Assembly (NCBI GenBank): GCA_035570275.1
Contig: DATMNI010000029.1
Location: forward strand, 1-39,719
Origin: DATMNI01 sp035570275
GTDB lineage: Bacteria; Acidobacteriota; Terriglobia; Bryobacterales; Bryobacteraceae
Direction of reading: 5' to 3'
Length of the DNA stretch: 39,719 nt
Below are positions 16,127 through 24,264 of the stretch, in pieces. Below the pieces are notes generated by a model that did not search any database, was not told the origin of the DNA, and saw nothing but the letters and a program-made list of their open reading frames with translations. The number at the start of each line of letters is the position of its first letter. Position 1 is the stretch's first letter. The translations under genes were made by a program, and so were the position numbers.

Positions 16127-17704
16127 TCACTTTTGCAAAAAGAAATTCCCCACGAACATCGCATCGATTCCCGACGAATAGAAACTGCGCACGGCATCGC
16201 GCGGGGAGCATACCAGCGGTTCGCCGAAGAGGTTGAACGACGTGTTGTACAGGACCGGGAGGCCGGTGGCTTTGCCGGCGGCGTGGAGCAACTTCCAGTA
16301 AAGCGGGTTTTCGTCGCGGTCTACGGTGTGGACGCGCACCAGGTCTCCGGTCAGCACGGCGGCCGCGAACCGGCTGCGGTAATCCGGTTTCACTCGTCCT
16401 ACGGTGGCTAAGTAGCGGGCGTTGGCGCCGACCTCGAAATACTCGGCGGCCAGTTCGGCGGGCACCGACGCGGCAAATTTGCGGAATGGCTCGCGGTGCT
16501 TGATGAAGAGGTTCAGGTTCTCGGTGGAATAGGGATTCCCGGGCGAGGCCAGAATGCTCCGGTTGCCCAGCGCGCGCGCGCCGAACTCCATGCGGCCGTG
16601 CATCCAGGCTACGATCTTGCTGTCGTTCAATTGGGCCACGGCGGTTTCGATCACTTCATCGGTGGTGACCATATAGCGGAAGCGCAGCTTGCAGTTTTCC
16701 AGCACCTGCTTGATGTCGGCTGCCGGGTAGGCCGGCCCCAGCGCAAGGGTTGAGAACGGTACGCGGGCGGTGCGGCGGAATACCCGGTGCCAGGTCTCCA
16801 GGGCGGCGCCCACGGCCGTGCCGGCATTGCCCGACACCGGTTGCACGAAAATGTTTTGGTACCGCGAGTGGTTCTCCAGGGCCGAGATCAGCAGGGCATT
16901 CAGGCCGAGTCCACCGGCGAAGCAGAGGTTGGCCCCCTTACCGGCCATTTCGATGACCGCGCGTTCCACGGCCTTCTGGATTCCGGCGGCGACGTGCGGG
17001 CGCAGATCGTCGGGAATGCGCGCTCCATCGGCCAGGCCGAGCCGCTCGTAGAAGCGCGGACCAAAGCCGCCGAGGGTGACGCGCTCCGTGCTGAAAAACG
17101 ATCGGTCGATGCGCGGGCCGGAAGGCGAAATCGAAAGTATATCCGCGAAGAGACCGGTGTACCGGCCATCGCCCGCCACCGAGAGCCATTGCACCTTGTG
17201 TTCATCGGCATTGGACTCCAGGTTCAGAAGTTCGGTAACGCGGCCGTAGACATCGCCCAGCGAGTCGGGCGAGTAGTGTTCGAACTCCAAAGTGATGGCG
17301 CTGCCCTGTGCCTGCCATCGCGAGCCGCAACGGAAGTCACTGCCGCGGTCCAGAGTGAGGACGGTAGCTTCCTCGAACGGCGAAGCGTAGAAGGCCGATG
17401 CCGCGTGGGCCAGGTGGTGCTCCAACACCACGATGCGGCTGGCAGGGAACTGGGTGCGCAGCTTCAGGTGAAAATCGATATCCGGAATGGGCCGCACCAC
17501 GGCTACCGCATCTACTTCCTCCGGTTTGGCGCCGGCCAGATTGAGACAGGTGGCGATGGCGTGATCGGGCAAGTGGCCGACGCCGCCGGTGTGAGTGCTG
17601 CGCCGGACGAGCTTGGACTCTTCGACAGCCGCGGCTAGCTCGCCGTCTTTTAGGATGGCGCAGGCGGCATCACCGAGGAGGCCGCCAATGCCGAGGATGA
17701 TCAC
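16127..17704 (-). CDS. NodU/CmcH/TobZ-family O-carbamoyltransferase
   Basis: 525 residues. The N-terminal half is the Kae1/YrdC-like ATP-binding fold of the carbamoyltransferase family (MIILGIGG, then AAAVEESKLVRRSTHTGG, and metal-binding HHLAHAASAFY with His96, His97 and His100). The C-terminal half has the conserved MEFGARALGNRSILASP and LPVLYNTSFNLFGEPLV motifs. These enzymes move a carbamoyl group from carbamoyl phosphate, via carbamoyl-adenylate, to a hydroxyl of a sugar or antibiotic. The usual HDxS motif near residue 11 reads GDAA, so the N-terminal site is divergent. The ATG overlaps the glnS stop (ATGA), so translation is coupled to glutaminyl-tRNA synthetase; no glycan or antibiotic genes are adjacent. 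Confidence 0.88.
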   Translation of the reverse strand: MIILGIGGLLGDAACAILKDGELAAAVEESKLVRRSTHTGGVGHLPDHAIATCLNLAGAKPEEVDAVAVVRPIPDIDFHLKLRTQFPASRIVVLEHHLAHAASAFYASPFEEATVLTLDRGSDFRCGSRWQAQGSAITLEFEHYSPDSLGDVYGRVTELLNLESNADEHKVQWLSVAGDGRYTGLFADILSISPSGPRIDRSFFSTERVTLGGFGPRFYERLGLADGARIPDDLRPHVAAGIQKAVERAVIEMAGKGANLCFAGGLGLNALLISALENHSRYQNIFVQPVSGNAGTAVGAALETWHRVFRRTARVPFSTLALGPAYPAADIKQVLENCKLRFRYMVTTDEVIETAVAQLNDSKIVAWMHGRMEFGARALGNRSILASPGNPYSTENLNLFIKHREPFRKFAASVPAELAAEYFEVGANARYLATVGRVKPDYRSRFAAAVLTGDLVRVHTVDRDENPLYWKLLHAAGKATGLPVLYNTSFNLFGEPLVCSPRDAVRSFYSSGIDAMFVGNFFLQK

Positions 17705-19509
17705 TGCGCCGCGCGACCCTGAGGGTCGCGGCCACTGGGCTTGGCTATGGTCTTGGCTATAGTCTGGTCACGCTTTTCGATTTTGGCCAAGGTGTCACGC
17801 AAGGCGACGGTGCGGTTGAAGACCGGTTTACCGGGCGACGTGTCGGGGTCCACGCAGAAGTAGCCGAGGCGTTCAAACTGATACAGGCCGCCCGGCTCCA
17901 CGTTGGCCAGGCTGGGTTCCAGCTTGGCGGTAACAATCTCCAGTGACTTCGGGTTCAGGTTAGCCGTGAAGTCATCCACCGCGCCGGCCAGAGCGTCACC
18001 CAGGGCACCACTCAGAGCGCTACTCTCGTTGGGGTCTTCCTTAGTGAACAGGGTCTCGTAGATTCGGACCTCCCCCTCCACGGCGTGCGCGGCCGAAACC
18101 CAGTGAATTGTCGATTTGACTTTGCGGCCATCGGGCGGCGTGTTACCGCCCCGAGTGGCCGGATCGTAGGTGCAGTGGATCTCCAGGATCTCGCCCGACT
18201 TTTCGTCTTTGGTCACGCCGGTGCAGGTGACGAAGTAGCCGTAGCGCAGCCGGACTTCGCGTCCGGGGGACAGCCGGAAGAACTGCTTGGGCGGATCTTC
18301 GCGGAAATCCTCCTGCTCAATGTACAGCACCTTGGAGAACGGCACCTTGCGAGTGCCGGCGCCGCCATCCTCCGGATTGTTGACGGCCTCCATCTCTTCG
18401 ACTTCGCCCTCGGGGTAGTTGTCGATCACCACCTTGAGCGGCCGCAGCACGGCCATCACGCGCAGGGCGCGCTTGTTGAGGTCCTCACGAACGTGATGTT
18501 CCAGCAAGCCGAGTTCGATGGTGCCGTTGGTTTTGGAGACGCCGATGCCGTTGCAGAAATTGCGCAGAGCCTGCGGAGTGTAGCCGCGGCGGCGGATTCC
18601 GGAGAGCGTGGGCATGCGCGGATCGTCCCAGCCGCGCACGTGGCCGTCCTGCACCAGCGTCAGCAGCTTGCGCTTGCTCAACAGCGTGTAGGTGAGGTTG
18701 AGGCGGTCGAATTCGATCTGCTGCGGATGGTAAATGCCGAGGGTTTCGACGTACCAGTCGTAGAGCGGCCGGTGGTCCTCAAACTCCAGCGTGCAGACGG
18801 AATGAGTGATGCCTTCGATGGAGTCGGACTGGCCGTGGGCATAGTCGTACATGGGGTAGATGCACCACTCGCTGCCGGTGCGATGGTGGTCGGCGTGCAG
18901 TATGCGGTACATCACCGGGTCGCGCAAATTCAGGTTGGGGGCGGCCATGTCGATTTTGGCGCGCAGGGTGCGGGAGCCATCGGGAAACTCACCGGCCTTC
19001 ATGCGCGCGAACAGATCCAGATTCTCGGCGACGCCGCGGTTGCGGTACGGGCTGTCCTGGCCGGGTTCGGTGAGGCTGCCGCGGGTTTTGCGCACCTCCT
19101 CGGCACTTAGATCGCAGACATAGGCGTTGCCGGATTTGATGAGCTGGATGGCCCATTGGTACAACTGGCCGAAGTAATCCGAAGCGTAGAACAGGCGGTC
19201 TTCCCAATCGAAGCCAAGCCAGCGGACGTTATCGATGATGGAATCGACATACTCGGTTTCTTCCTTGCAGGGGTTGGTGTCGTCAAACCGCAGGTTGGTC
19301 TTACCGCCGAACTCGGTGGCCAGGCCGAAATTCAGGCAGATGGATTTGGCATGGCCGATGTGCAGGTAGCCGTTGGGCTCTGGCGGAAAACGCGTGTGCA
19401 CGCGGCCCTGGAACTTATTGGTCTTCAAATCGTCGAGGACGATGTCGCGAATGAAGTTCGACGGGCCCGCCGGAGCGCCGGCAGGCAGTGTAACATTGGA
19501 CGGATTCAT
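17701..19509 (-). CDS. glnS: Glutaminyl-tRNA synthetase
   Basis: 602 residues from ATG 19509. This start is chosen because it overlaps the gltX stop in an ATGA and precedes the conserved NFIRDIVLDDLKT; a 35-residue extension upstream would run into gltX. It is a class I synthetase with HIGH at 50-53 (EPNGYLHIGHAK) and the KMSKS-equivalent LSKRK at 277-281. The GlnRS-specific blocks NLRFDDTNP, RFPPEPNG and the C-terminal anticodon-binding beta-barrels are present. It charges tRNA-Gln directly with glutamine using ATP. It is the middle gene of gltX-glnS-carbamoyltransferase. Confidence 0.96.
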   Translation of the reverse strand: MNPSNVTLPAGAPAGPSNFIRDIVLDDLKTNKFQGRVHTRFPPEPNGYLHIGHAKSICLNFGLATEFGGKTNLRFDDTNPCKEETEYVDSIIDNVRWLGFDWEDRLFYASDYFGQLYQWAIQLIKSGNAYVCDLSAEEVRKTRGSLTEPGQDSPYRNRGVAENLDLFARMKAGEFPDGSRTLRAKIDMAAPNLNLRDPVMYRILHADHHRTGSEWCIYPMYDYAHGQSDSIEGITHSVCTLEFEDHRPLYDWYVETLGIYHPQQIEFDRLNLTYTLLSKRKLLTLVQDGHVRGWDDPRMPTLSGIRRRGYTPQALRNFCNGIGVSKTNGTIELGLLEHHVREDLNKRALRVMAVLRPLKVVIDNYPEGEVEEMEAVNNPEDGGAGTRKVPFSKVLYIEQEDFREDPPKQFFRLSPGREVRLRYGYFVTCTGVTKDEKSGEILEIHCTYDPATRGGNTPPDGRKVKSTIHWVSAAHAVEGEVRIYETLFTKEDPNESSALSGALGDALAGAVDDFTANLNPKSLEIVTAKLEPSLANVEPGGLYQFERLGYFCVDPDTSPGKPVFNRTVALRDTLAKIEKRDQTIAKTIAKPSGRDPQGRAAQ

Positions 19510-20996
19510 ATAGTCTCGAGTTTTTGAATAGCTGACTGGATACGTGCCAGGCACGTGTCGCGGCCTAGTACCTCCAGTGTGCCAAATAGCGGCGGCGCTG
19601 TCTTGCGGCCGCATACCGCCACGCGGACCGGCTCAAACATCTGGCCGGGTTTGATGCCCATGCCGGCGGCGGCGGAACGCAGCGCGGCTTCCAGACCGTC
19701 GTGCGAAAATTCGGCATCCGTATGCAACCCGGCCAGCACTTCGGCGGCGCGGTGCAGCACCTTGGCGGCCAGGGCGGCATCACCCTTCTTGGGGATGAGC
19801 TCGGTAGTGTCGTAGGGGGCCAGTTGATCGGCGAAAAAGAAATCGGCGACGGTAAGCACGTCGCGCAGCAACTTCATGCGCTCCTGGATCAGCGGCGTGA
19901 TGCGCAACATTTTGGCGGCGGCGGCGCCTGATGGTTCATCCCCGCTCGATGGTTCATCGATGCCAAAGCCGGCAGCCTGCACAATGGGCAGGAGGCGGGC
20001 CGACAATTCGTCCACGGGCAGGCTGCGGATGTGGTCCGAGTTGAGCCAGACGGCCTTGGGGTCGAAGGGGTCTTCCTCCGTGAAGTTGACCACGGCGTTG
20101 CTGCGATTGATGCCGGCGAAGCTGAAAGCCTCTACCATCTCCTGGCGCGTCAGGCGTTCGCGGTCGTCCTTGGGCGACCAGCCGAGCAGGCTGATGAAAT
20201 TAATGAAGGCCTGCGGCAGGAAGCCGGCATCGCGGTAGGTGGTGACGGAAACCACCGGGCCGTGGCGTCGCTTGGAGAGCTTGGTGCCATCGGGGGCGAC
20301 TAATAACGGCAAGTGCGCGAACTGGGGCGGCGCGGCTCCGGCGGCCTCGAAGATCAGGACGTGCTTGAAGGTGTTGGTGAGGTGGTCCTGGCCGCGAATG
20401 ATGTGGGTGATGCCGAGATCGGTGTCATCGGCGCAGGAAGCCAGGTGGTAGGTGGGCATGCCGTCGGAGCGCAGCAGCGCGAAGTCTTCGATATCGGCGA
20501 GGGATTTGGATTGCTCGCCGTAGACAGCATCCTGGAAGCGCACCGGGCGGTCTGTATCGTGGGGCACGCGGAAACGCAGCGCGAACGGTTCGCCGGCGGC
20601 GGCGCGGCGGTCGCTCTCCTGCCGAGGGAGGTCGCGCATGCCCGGGTTGAACAGCCAGGTGCCGTGGGCGCCGGATTTGTCGGACTCGCCGCTCTGCGCC
20701 GGAGTGAAATCGCGGTAGGCGAGGCCTTTTTGAAATATCGCCTCGCCGATTTGCCGGTGTAGCGCCAGGCGCTCCGACTGCTTGTACTCTTCATCCCAAT
20801 CGAGATCGAGCCAGCGCAGGCCGTCGAAGATGGAATTGACGGAGGCCTCGGTGTTGCGGGCGACGTCGGTGTCGTCGATGCGCAGGATCATGACGCCGCC
20901 GTGGTGGCGGGCGTAGAGCCAGTTGAAGATATAAGTCCGCGCGCTCCCGATGTGCAAAAAGCCTGTGGGAGAGGGGGCGAAACGAACTCGGATCAT
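19506..20996 (-). CDS. gltX: Glutamyl-tRNA synthetase
   Basis: 496 residues. A class I synthetase with the HIGH variant HIGS at 15-18 (PTGFLHIGSART) and KLSKR at 239-243. The GluRS blocks LRIDDTD, RGQDHLTNT and LLGWSPKDDRE are present. The region around residues 98-125 lacks the Cys cluster of zinc-containing GluRS, so it should be a zinc-free form. It charges tRNA with glutamate, and in organisms with GlnRS it is usually discriminating. It is the first gene of the operon; a TATACT hexamer (21006-21011) ends nine bases before the ATG and there is no Shine-Dalgarno. Confidence 0.96.
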   Translation of the reverse strand: MIRVRFAPSPTGFLHIGSARTYIFNWLYARHHGGVMILRIDDTDVARNTEASVNSIFDGLRWLDLDWDEEYKQSERLALHRQIGEAIFQKGLAYRDFTPAQSGESDKSGAHGTWLFNPGMRDLPRQESDRRAAAGEPFALRFRVPHDTDRPVRFQDAVYGEQSKSLADIEDFALLRSDGMPTYHLASCADDTDLGITHIIRGQDHLTNTFKHVLIFEAAGAAPPQFAHLPLLVAPDGTKLSKRRHGPVVSVTTYRDAGFLPQAFINFISLLGWSPKDDRERLTRQEMVEAFSFAGINRSNAVVNFTEEDPFDPKAVWLNSDHIRSLPVDELSARLLPIVQAAGFGIDEPSSGDEPSGAAAAKMLRITPLIQERMKLLRDVLTVADFFFADQLAPYDTTELIPKKGDAALAAKVLHRAAEVLAGLHTDAEFSHDGLEAALRSAAAGMGIKPGQMFEPVRVAVCGRKTAPPLFGTLEVLGRDTCLARIQSAIQKLETI

Positions 20997-21005
20997 GGAA
21001 ATTTC

Positions 21006-21011
21006 AGTATA
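21006..21011 (-). promoter_or_regulatory. -10 element TATACT of the gltX operon
   Basis: TATACT on the minus strand, nine bases upstream of the gltX ATG. With normal spacing transcription would start within two or three bases of the ATG. No convincing -35 was seen. Confidence 0.4.
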
Positions 21012-21051
21012 ACTCGTTGCGCTCGCGGGGCTGAGGACGGGTGCTAACCCT

Positions 21052-21096
21052 TGTTGGGCAGATTGTTAAATCCGCGGCGGATCGCTAATCCGCCGG
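21052..21096 (+). repeat. Dispersed hairpin repeat, copy B
   Basis: TGTTGGGCAGATTGTTAAATC followed by GGCGGAT-CGCT-AATCCGCC aligns end to end with copy A. The first stem is GATT/AATC here instead of GGT/ACC, a compensated change. It lies upstream of gltX, between it and the end of the ice-binding-like gene. Confidence 0.8.
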
Positions 21097-21272
21097 CACG
21101 ATGCGGCAGCTAGCCGGCCCGCGGTGCCTGGCGGGAAACTGCGGCGGAGGCGGCGTGTGCTTCCATCGGCGGCGATAAGGACTTCGCGGGCAACCATCCG
21201 CGGCCGATGTGCCGAAGAACTCCAAGACTTCTCGGTTGCGATTACCGGCGGGGGCGTCCGCCAATTGCGGCT

Positions 21273-22157
21273 TTACGCCAACCGCTTCCGCGACTGCGAC
21301 CCGAATAAAGTTAGGGCGAGGATGCCTACGCAAAGCAGCGAAATGGTCCCAGGCTCGGGGACTGACTGGATGCCGCCACCACTGAAGCCGGCACTGCCGA
21401 AGTCGGTGCGGCCGGTGCCCAGGTCGGCGCCGCCGGCACCGCAGGTGTCGGAAATGGTGTTGCCAGCCAACGTCACCGCTCCAGTCAGCGCGAGGGCCCT
21501 GCCGCACACGATCGTGGCACTGGTATTCAGGGTGATGCTGTCCCGCGCCAGAATGTTTCCTGCGAAGGTAGTGCTGGTACCGAGAGTAGCGGAGCTGCCG
21601 ACCAGCCAAAACACGCCGGTATTGGCACCGCCGTTGATCACGTTGACCGTCGAACCGCTAGCGGTGGTAAGGGTACTCCCAATCTCGAAAACGAAGAGCG
21701 CATCTGGGTTACTCTGCGCGTCGAGAGTGAGCGTTCCCGTCAACTGAGCCGATGAGGAGAACATATATATGCCCGGCGTGAGCGGCCCCACGGAACCCAA
21801 ATCCGAACTACTCAGGTTGGAAGTGAATGGCTCAAGGGCGAGCGTATTGAACGCATTCATAGCGTCGATCTGAGCCTGTTTCGCGACCCCATCAGTGGGG
21901 TGTGCGGCTCCTGTGTTGAAGGTGACGCTCCCCAAGCCCGTGATCGAAGTGCCCGGCCATAGACCAAGATCTCCGTTGATAGTGGTGGAACCGACATCGG
22001 TCACGGTCGAGGCGCCCAGGACCGCGAAGCTCTGGGCCAAACCCAGTACCGGCCCGGCCAATGATTTAGATGGGCTATAGAGAAAGGCCGCGAACGGGAT
22101 AATGAGGACCATCCGAGCGGCGCATCTCTGCAACGCATTTCTTTTATTTCTTCTCAT
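21273..22157 (-). CDS. DUF3494 ice-binding-like protein with PEP-CTERM sorting signal
   Basis: 294 residues from ATG 22157, supported by a Shine-Dalgarno (AGGGAG, 22165-22170) seven bases upstream. A signal peptide is followed by the DUF3494 beta-solenoid: LGLAQSFAVLGASTVTDVG, STINGDLGLWPG, LTLDAQSNPDALFVFEIGSTLTTA, VFWLVGSSATLGTSTTFAGNILA and LTGAVTLAGNTIS are the classic blocks of microbial ice-binding proteins. The C-terminus is a PEP-CTERM signal: VPEPG, a hydrophobic helix, then basic SRKR. It would be processed by an exosortase and held at the cell surface or in exopolysaccharide. No exosortase gene is in the window. Ice binding is inferred from family; many DUF3494 proteins may instead act as adhesins. 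Confidence 0.9.
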   Translation of the reverse strand: MRRNKRNALQRCAARMVLIIPFAAFLYSPSKSLAGPVLGLAQSFAVLGASTVTDVGSTTINGDLGLWPGTSITGLGSVTFNTGAAHPTDGVAKQAQIDAMNAFNTLALEPFTSNLSSSDLGSVGPLTPGIYMFSSSAQLTGTLTLDAQSNPDALFVFEIGSTLTTASGSTVNVINGGANTGVFWLVGSSATLGTSTTFAGNILARDSITLNTSATIVCGRALALTGAVTLAGNTISDTCGAGGADLGTGRTDFGSAGFSGGGIQSVPEPGTISLLCVGILALTLFGSQSRKRLA

Positions 22158-22197
22158 AGTATTTCTCCCTATAAAGTTCCGCTTTATCCAGACCCCC

Positions 22198-22213
22198 CGA
22201 AATATGCCTGCCA
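22198..22213 (-). promoter_or_regulatory. Possible sigma-54-type promoter
   Basis: On the minus strand TGGCAGGCATATTTC matches the -24/-12 consensus TGGCACGNNNNTTGC at all but two positions, about 40 bases upstream of the ice-binding-like gene. The mismatch in the -12 GC weakens it. PEP-CTERM genes are often controlled through sigma-54 and PrsK/PrsR, which is why it is noted. Confidence 0.25.
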
Positions 22214-22239
22214 CGCACTTCGAGGGGCGGGGCCGCAGG

Positions 22240-22349
22240 GGCGCCCTTCGGAACTGGCGCCATTAGGCTATATCCTAGCAAGCATAGGGCCATGCTTCAA
22301 GGCGAAAAGCCCGCGACTGAGAGAAAAGAGGCAGCGGGCCCTAATGCTT
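22240..22349 (-). promoter_or_regulatory. Structured leader-like region with mutually exclusive hairpins
   Basis: GGCGCC (22240-22245) and GGCGCC (22256-22261) form a 6-bp hairpin. Farther up, AAGCAT at 22280-22285 can pair either with ATGCTT at 22292-22297 or, as AAGCATAGGGC, with GCCCTAATGCTT at 22338-22349. The larger form also contains CCCGC (22310-22314) pairing with GCGGG (22334-22338). The two pairings exclude each other. The region would be in the 5' leader of the ice-binding-like gene if transcribed on the minus strand. No known riboswitch was recognised. Confidence 0.4.
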
Positions 22350-22407
22350 AATCCTTTTGTACTTCAATGCCGTCTGAAAGGTCGGAAATGGTACAAATCC
22401 GCTTGAG

Positions 22408-22467
22408 GCCAGAGAGTTTTATCTAACTTCCTGATATTAGATAAGCGCAAACCATACAAACTCTGGC
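22408..22467. repeat. Nested palindrome
   Basis: The inner arms TTATCTAA (22419-22426) and TTAGATAA (22437-22444) are perfect and 10 bases apart. The outer arms GCCAGAG..TTT (22408-22420) and AAACTCTGGC (22458-22467) enclose them. The AT-rich core stands out in a GC-rich region. It could be an operator, a bidirectional terminator or a small mobile palindrome. Confidence 0.6.
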
Positions 22468-22516
22468 GCAGGCTGCTCCCTTACGATCGCGTTCGGGAAC
22501 CTCGCCAACTCGATGC

Positions 22517-22650
22517 GTCGACGTGGCGGAGTGGCAGCCGTGTGGTCAAGATCCGCAAATCTTGCATTTCATCACCACCAGACCGCAGAACTTGCATCTC
22601 ATTATCCGAGGGGGGGCGCGCGGCCTCGGAGGTGCAAGTCCTCCGGCCCA
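22517..22650 (+). other. tRNA-like segment with internal tandem duplication
   Basis: TGGCGGAGTGGCAG resembles the D-arm region of class II tRNAs, with a possible stem GCGG (22526-22529) / CCGT (22538-22541). CAAGAT (22547-22552) / ATCTTG (22559-22564) makes an anticodon-like hairpin. CCGAGG (22606-22611) / CCTCGG (22624-22629) could be a long variable arm, and GGAGG-TGCAAGT-CCTCC (22628-22644) looks like a T arm with a non-canonical loop. However, no acceptor stem pairs. A 22-base unit is tandemly repeated with 30-base period (22553 and 22583, 18 of 22 identical). It is probably a degenerate tRNA-derived relic or an unknown RNA, not a working tRNA. Confidence 0.3.
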
Positions 22651-22679
22651 CCTCCCCAACAGAGTACAATTCTTGTGAC

Positions 22680-24176
22680 ATGCGATGGCTGGCGTTCCTG
22701 CTGACGTCCACGGCGCTGTTGGCGCAATCCGTTTTTGCGCAACCCGAGGAATTGGCGCGGCAGTCGCAGCGCGGGAAACAACTGATGGCGGAAGGGCGGT
22801 TTGCCGAGGCGGTGCCGGTGTATCAACAACTGGTCAAGGCGCTGCCCGATAATCCGGGGCTGCTGCTGAACCTGGCGCTGGCGGAGCGAATGGCGGGGCA
22901 GCCGCGGCAAGCTATCGGGCACTTCGAAGCCGTGTTGAAGCTGCAGCCGCGGAATCTGCCGGCGCTGGTTTCGCTGGCAGCGGCGCACCTGGAATTGGAC
23001 GAAACCCGGGCCGCCATCGATCCGCTGCAAAAGGCGGTCGCCATCGAACCCGGCAACCGCGACGCGCGGACGATGCTGGCGGGCGCGCTGTTTGCCCTGG
23101 AGCGTTTTGAGCCGGCGGCCGGGCAGTATCGCGCCCTTGCCGGGATGACGCCCGACGATCCGCAAGTCTGGCTGGGCTTGGGCAGAAGCTACCAATCGCT
23201 GGCCGGGCGCGCCTTTCGCGAGTTGGAAAAGTCGGCGCCGAAGTCCGCGTATATGGCGGCGCTATTGGCCGATACCAGGCTGCAGCGGCGGCAATACCGC
23301 AGCGCGTTTTTCCTGTACCGGCAGACGCTGGATCAGTTGCCCGGGCTGGCGCGGATCCACGCATCGATTGCCGAGGTGTACCGGCGCACCGATCACGGCG
23401 ACTGGGCGGCCGCGGAGGAGCGGAAAGAGAAATCGCTGACGCCGCCGGATTGCGCGGTCCATACCGCTGCCTGCCATTTTCTGGCGGGCCGTTTTGCGGA
23501 AGCGGCGGCGGCGGCCAAACTGCGCACGTCGCCCGAAGCGCTGTTCTGGCAGTCGAAGGCTTATGACGAAATGGCGCGGCAGGCGTACGGACAGCTCGGG
23601 AAACTGCCGGAATCGCCGCAGATCCACGAGGTGAAGGCGACGATTATGCGCGCCCAGGGGCAGGCGCTGGAATCGGCCGCCGAGTGGCGCGCGGCCTTGC
23701 GTCTGGCGCCCGATAACCCGCAGTATCAGCGCGAACTGGCGAACTCGCTCTACCTGGCGAGTGACTATAAGAGCGCCATGCCGATGATCGAACAGTTTCT
23801 GAAGAGCGAACCGGAGTCGGCTCAATGGAACCTGCTGGAAGGCGACTCGCTGCTGCACCTGGAGGAGGTGGAGAAGTCGATTCCGTACTTGGAAAAGGCG
23901 GCGCTTCGCGATCCCAAGCTGCTGCCCGCCCAGGCTTCGCTGGGGCTGGCGGAATCGCGAGCGGGGAAACCAGCCGCGGCCATTCCGCATTTGGAAGCGG
24001 CGCTGGCGATGGATGACGATGGCAGCCTGCATTACCAGTTGGCGCGAGCTTACCAGGCGGCGGGGCTGGCGGAGAAAGCGCAGAAGGCGATGAGCGAGTA
24101 TCAGGAGATTCAGAAGAAGGCGCAGACGGATAAGGAAGGGCTCGCGAAGGAAATGCAGATCGGGCCGCCGAAGTAA
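22680..24176 (+). CDS. Secreted tetratricopeptide-repeat protein
   Basis: 498 residues from ATG 22680. This start gives a good signal peptide (MRWLAFLLTSTALLAQSVFAQ); an open frame farther upstream would read through the tRNA-like segment. From about residue 25 to the end it is made of TPR-like helix pairs (LAEGRFAEAVPVYQQLVKALPDNPGLLLNLALAERMAGQ, QPRNLPALVSLAAAHLELDE, LAPDNPQYQRELANSLYLASDYKSA, DDDGSLHYQLARAYQAAG), at least ten of them. It probably acts as a periplasmic scaffold; the partner is unknown. TACAAT (22665-22670) ends nine bases before the ATG and no Shine-Dalgarno is seen. A gap of about 280 bases to the next transcription unit holds hairpin repeat copy C. Confidence 0.88.
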   Translation: MRWLAFLLTSTALLAQSVFAQPEELARQSQRGKQLMAEGRFAEAVPVYQQLVKALPDNPGLLLNLALAERMAGQPRQAIGHFEAVLKLQPRNLPALVSLAAAHLELDETRAAIDPLQKAVAIEPGNRDARTMLAGALFALERFEPAAGQYRALAGMTPDDPQVWLGLGRSYQSLAGRAFRELEKSAPKSAYMAALLADTRLQRRQYRSAFFLYRQTLDQLPGLARIHASIAEVYRRTDHGDWAAAEERKEKSLTPPDCAVHTAACHFLAGRFAEAAAAAKLRTSPEALFWQSKAYDEMARQAYGQLGKLPESPQIHEVKATIMRAQGQALESAAEWRAALRLAPDNPQYQRELANSLYLASDYKSAMPMIEQFLKSEPESAQWNLLEGDSLLHLEEVEKSIPYLEKAALRDPKLLPAQASLGLAESRAGKPAAAIPHLEAALAMDDDGSLHYQLARAYQAAGLAEKAQKAMSEYQEIQKKAQTDKEGLAKEMQIGPPK

Positions 24177-24264
24177 TACGGGCGGGCGAACCGGCGGGGA
24201 TGGTGTGGGGGCGAGGGCTCGTCCGGGGGCTCGTCCGGGATGTCGATCGAGGCATGGGCTCGCT

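Noticed and set aside
19510..19614. 35-residue extension of glnS
   Set aside because: It overlaps gltX coding sequence, and the ATGA overlap with a conserved N-terminus supports ATG 19509.
22542..22679. N-terminal extension of the TPR protein
   Set aside because: The extension reads through the tRNA-like segment; the signal peptide begins exactly at ATG 22680.
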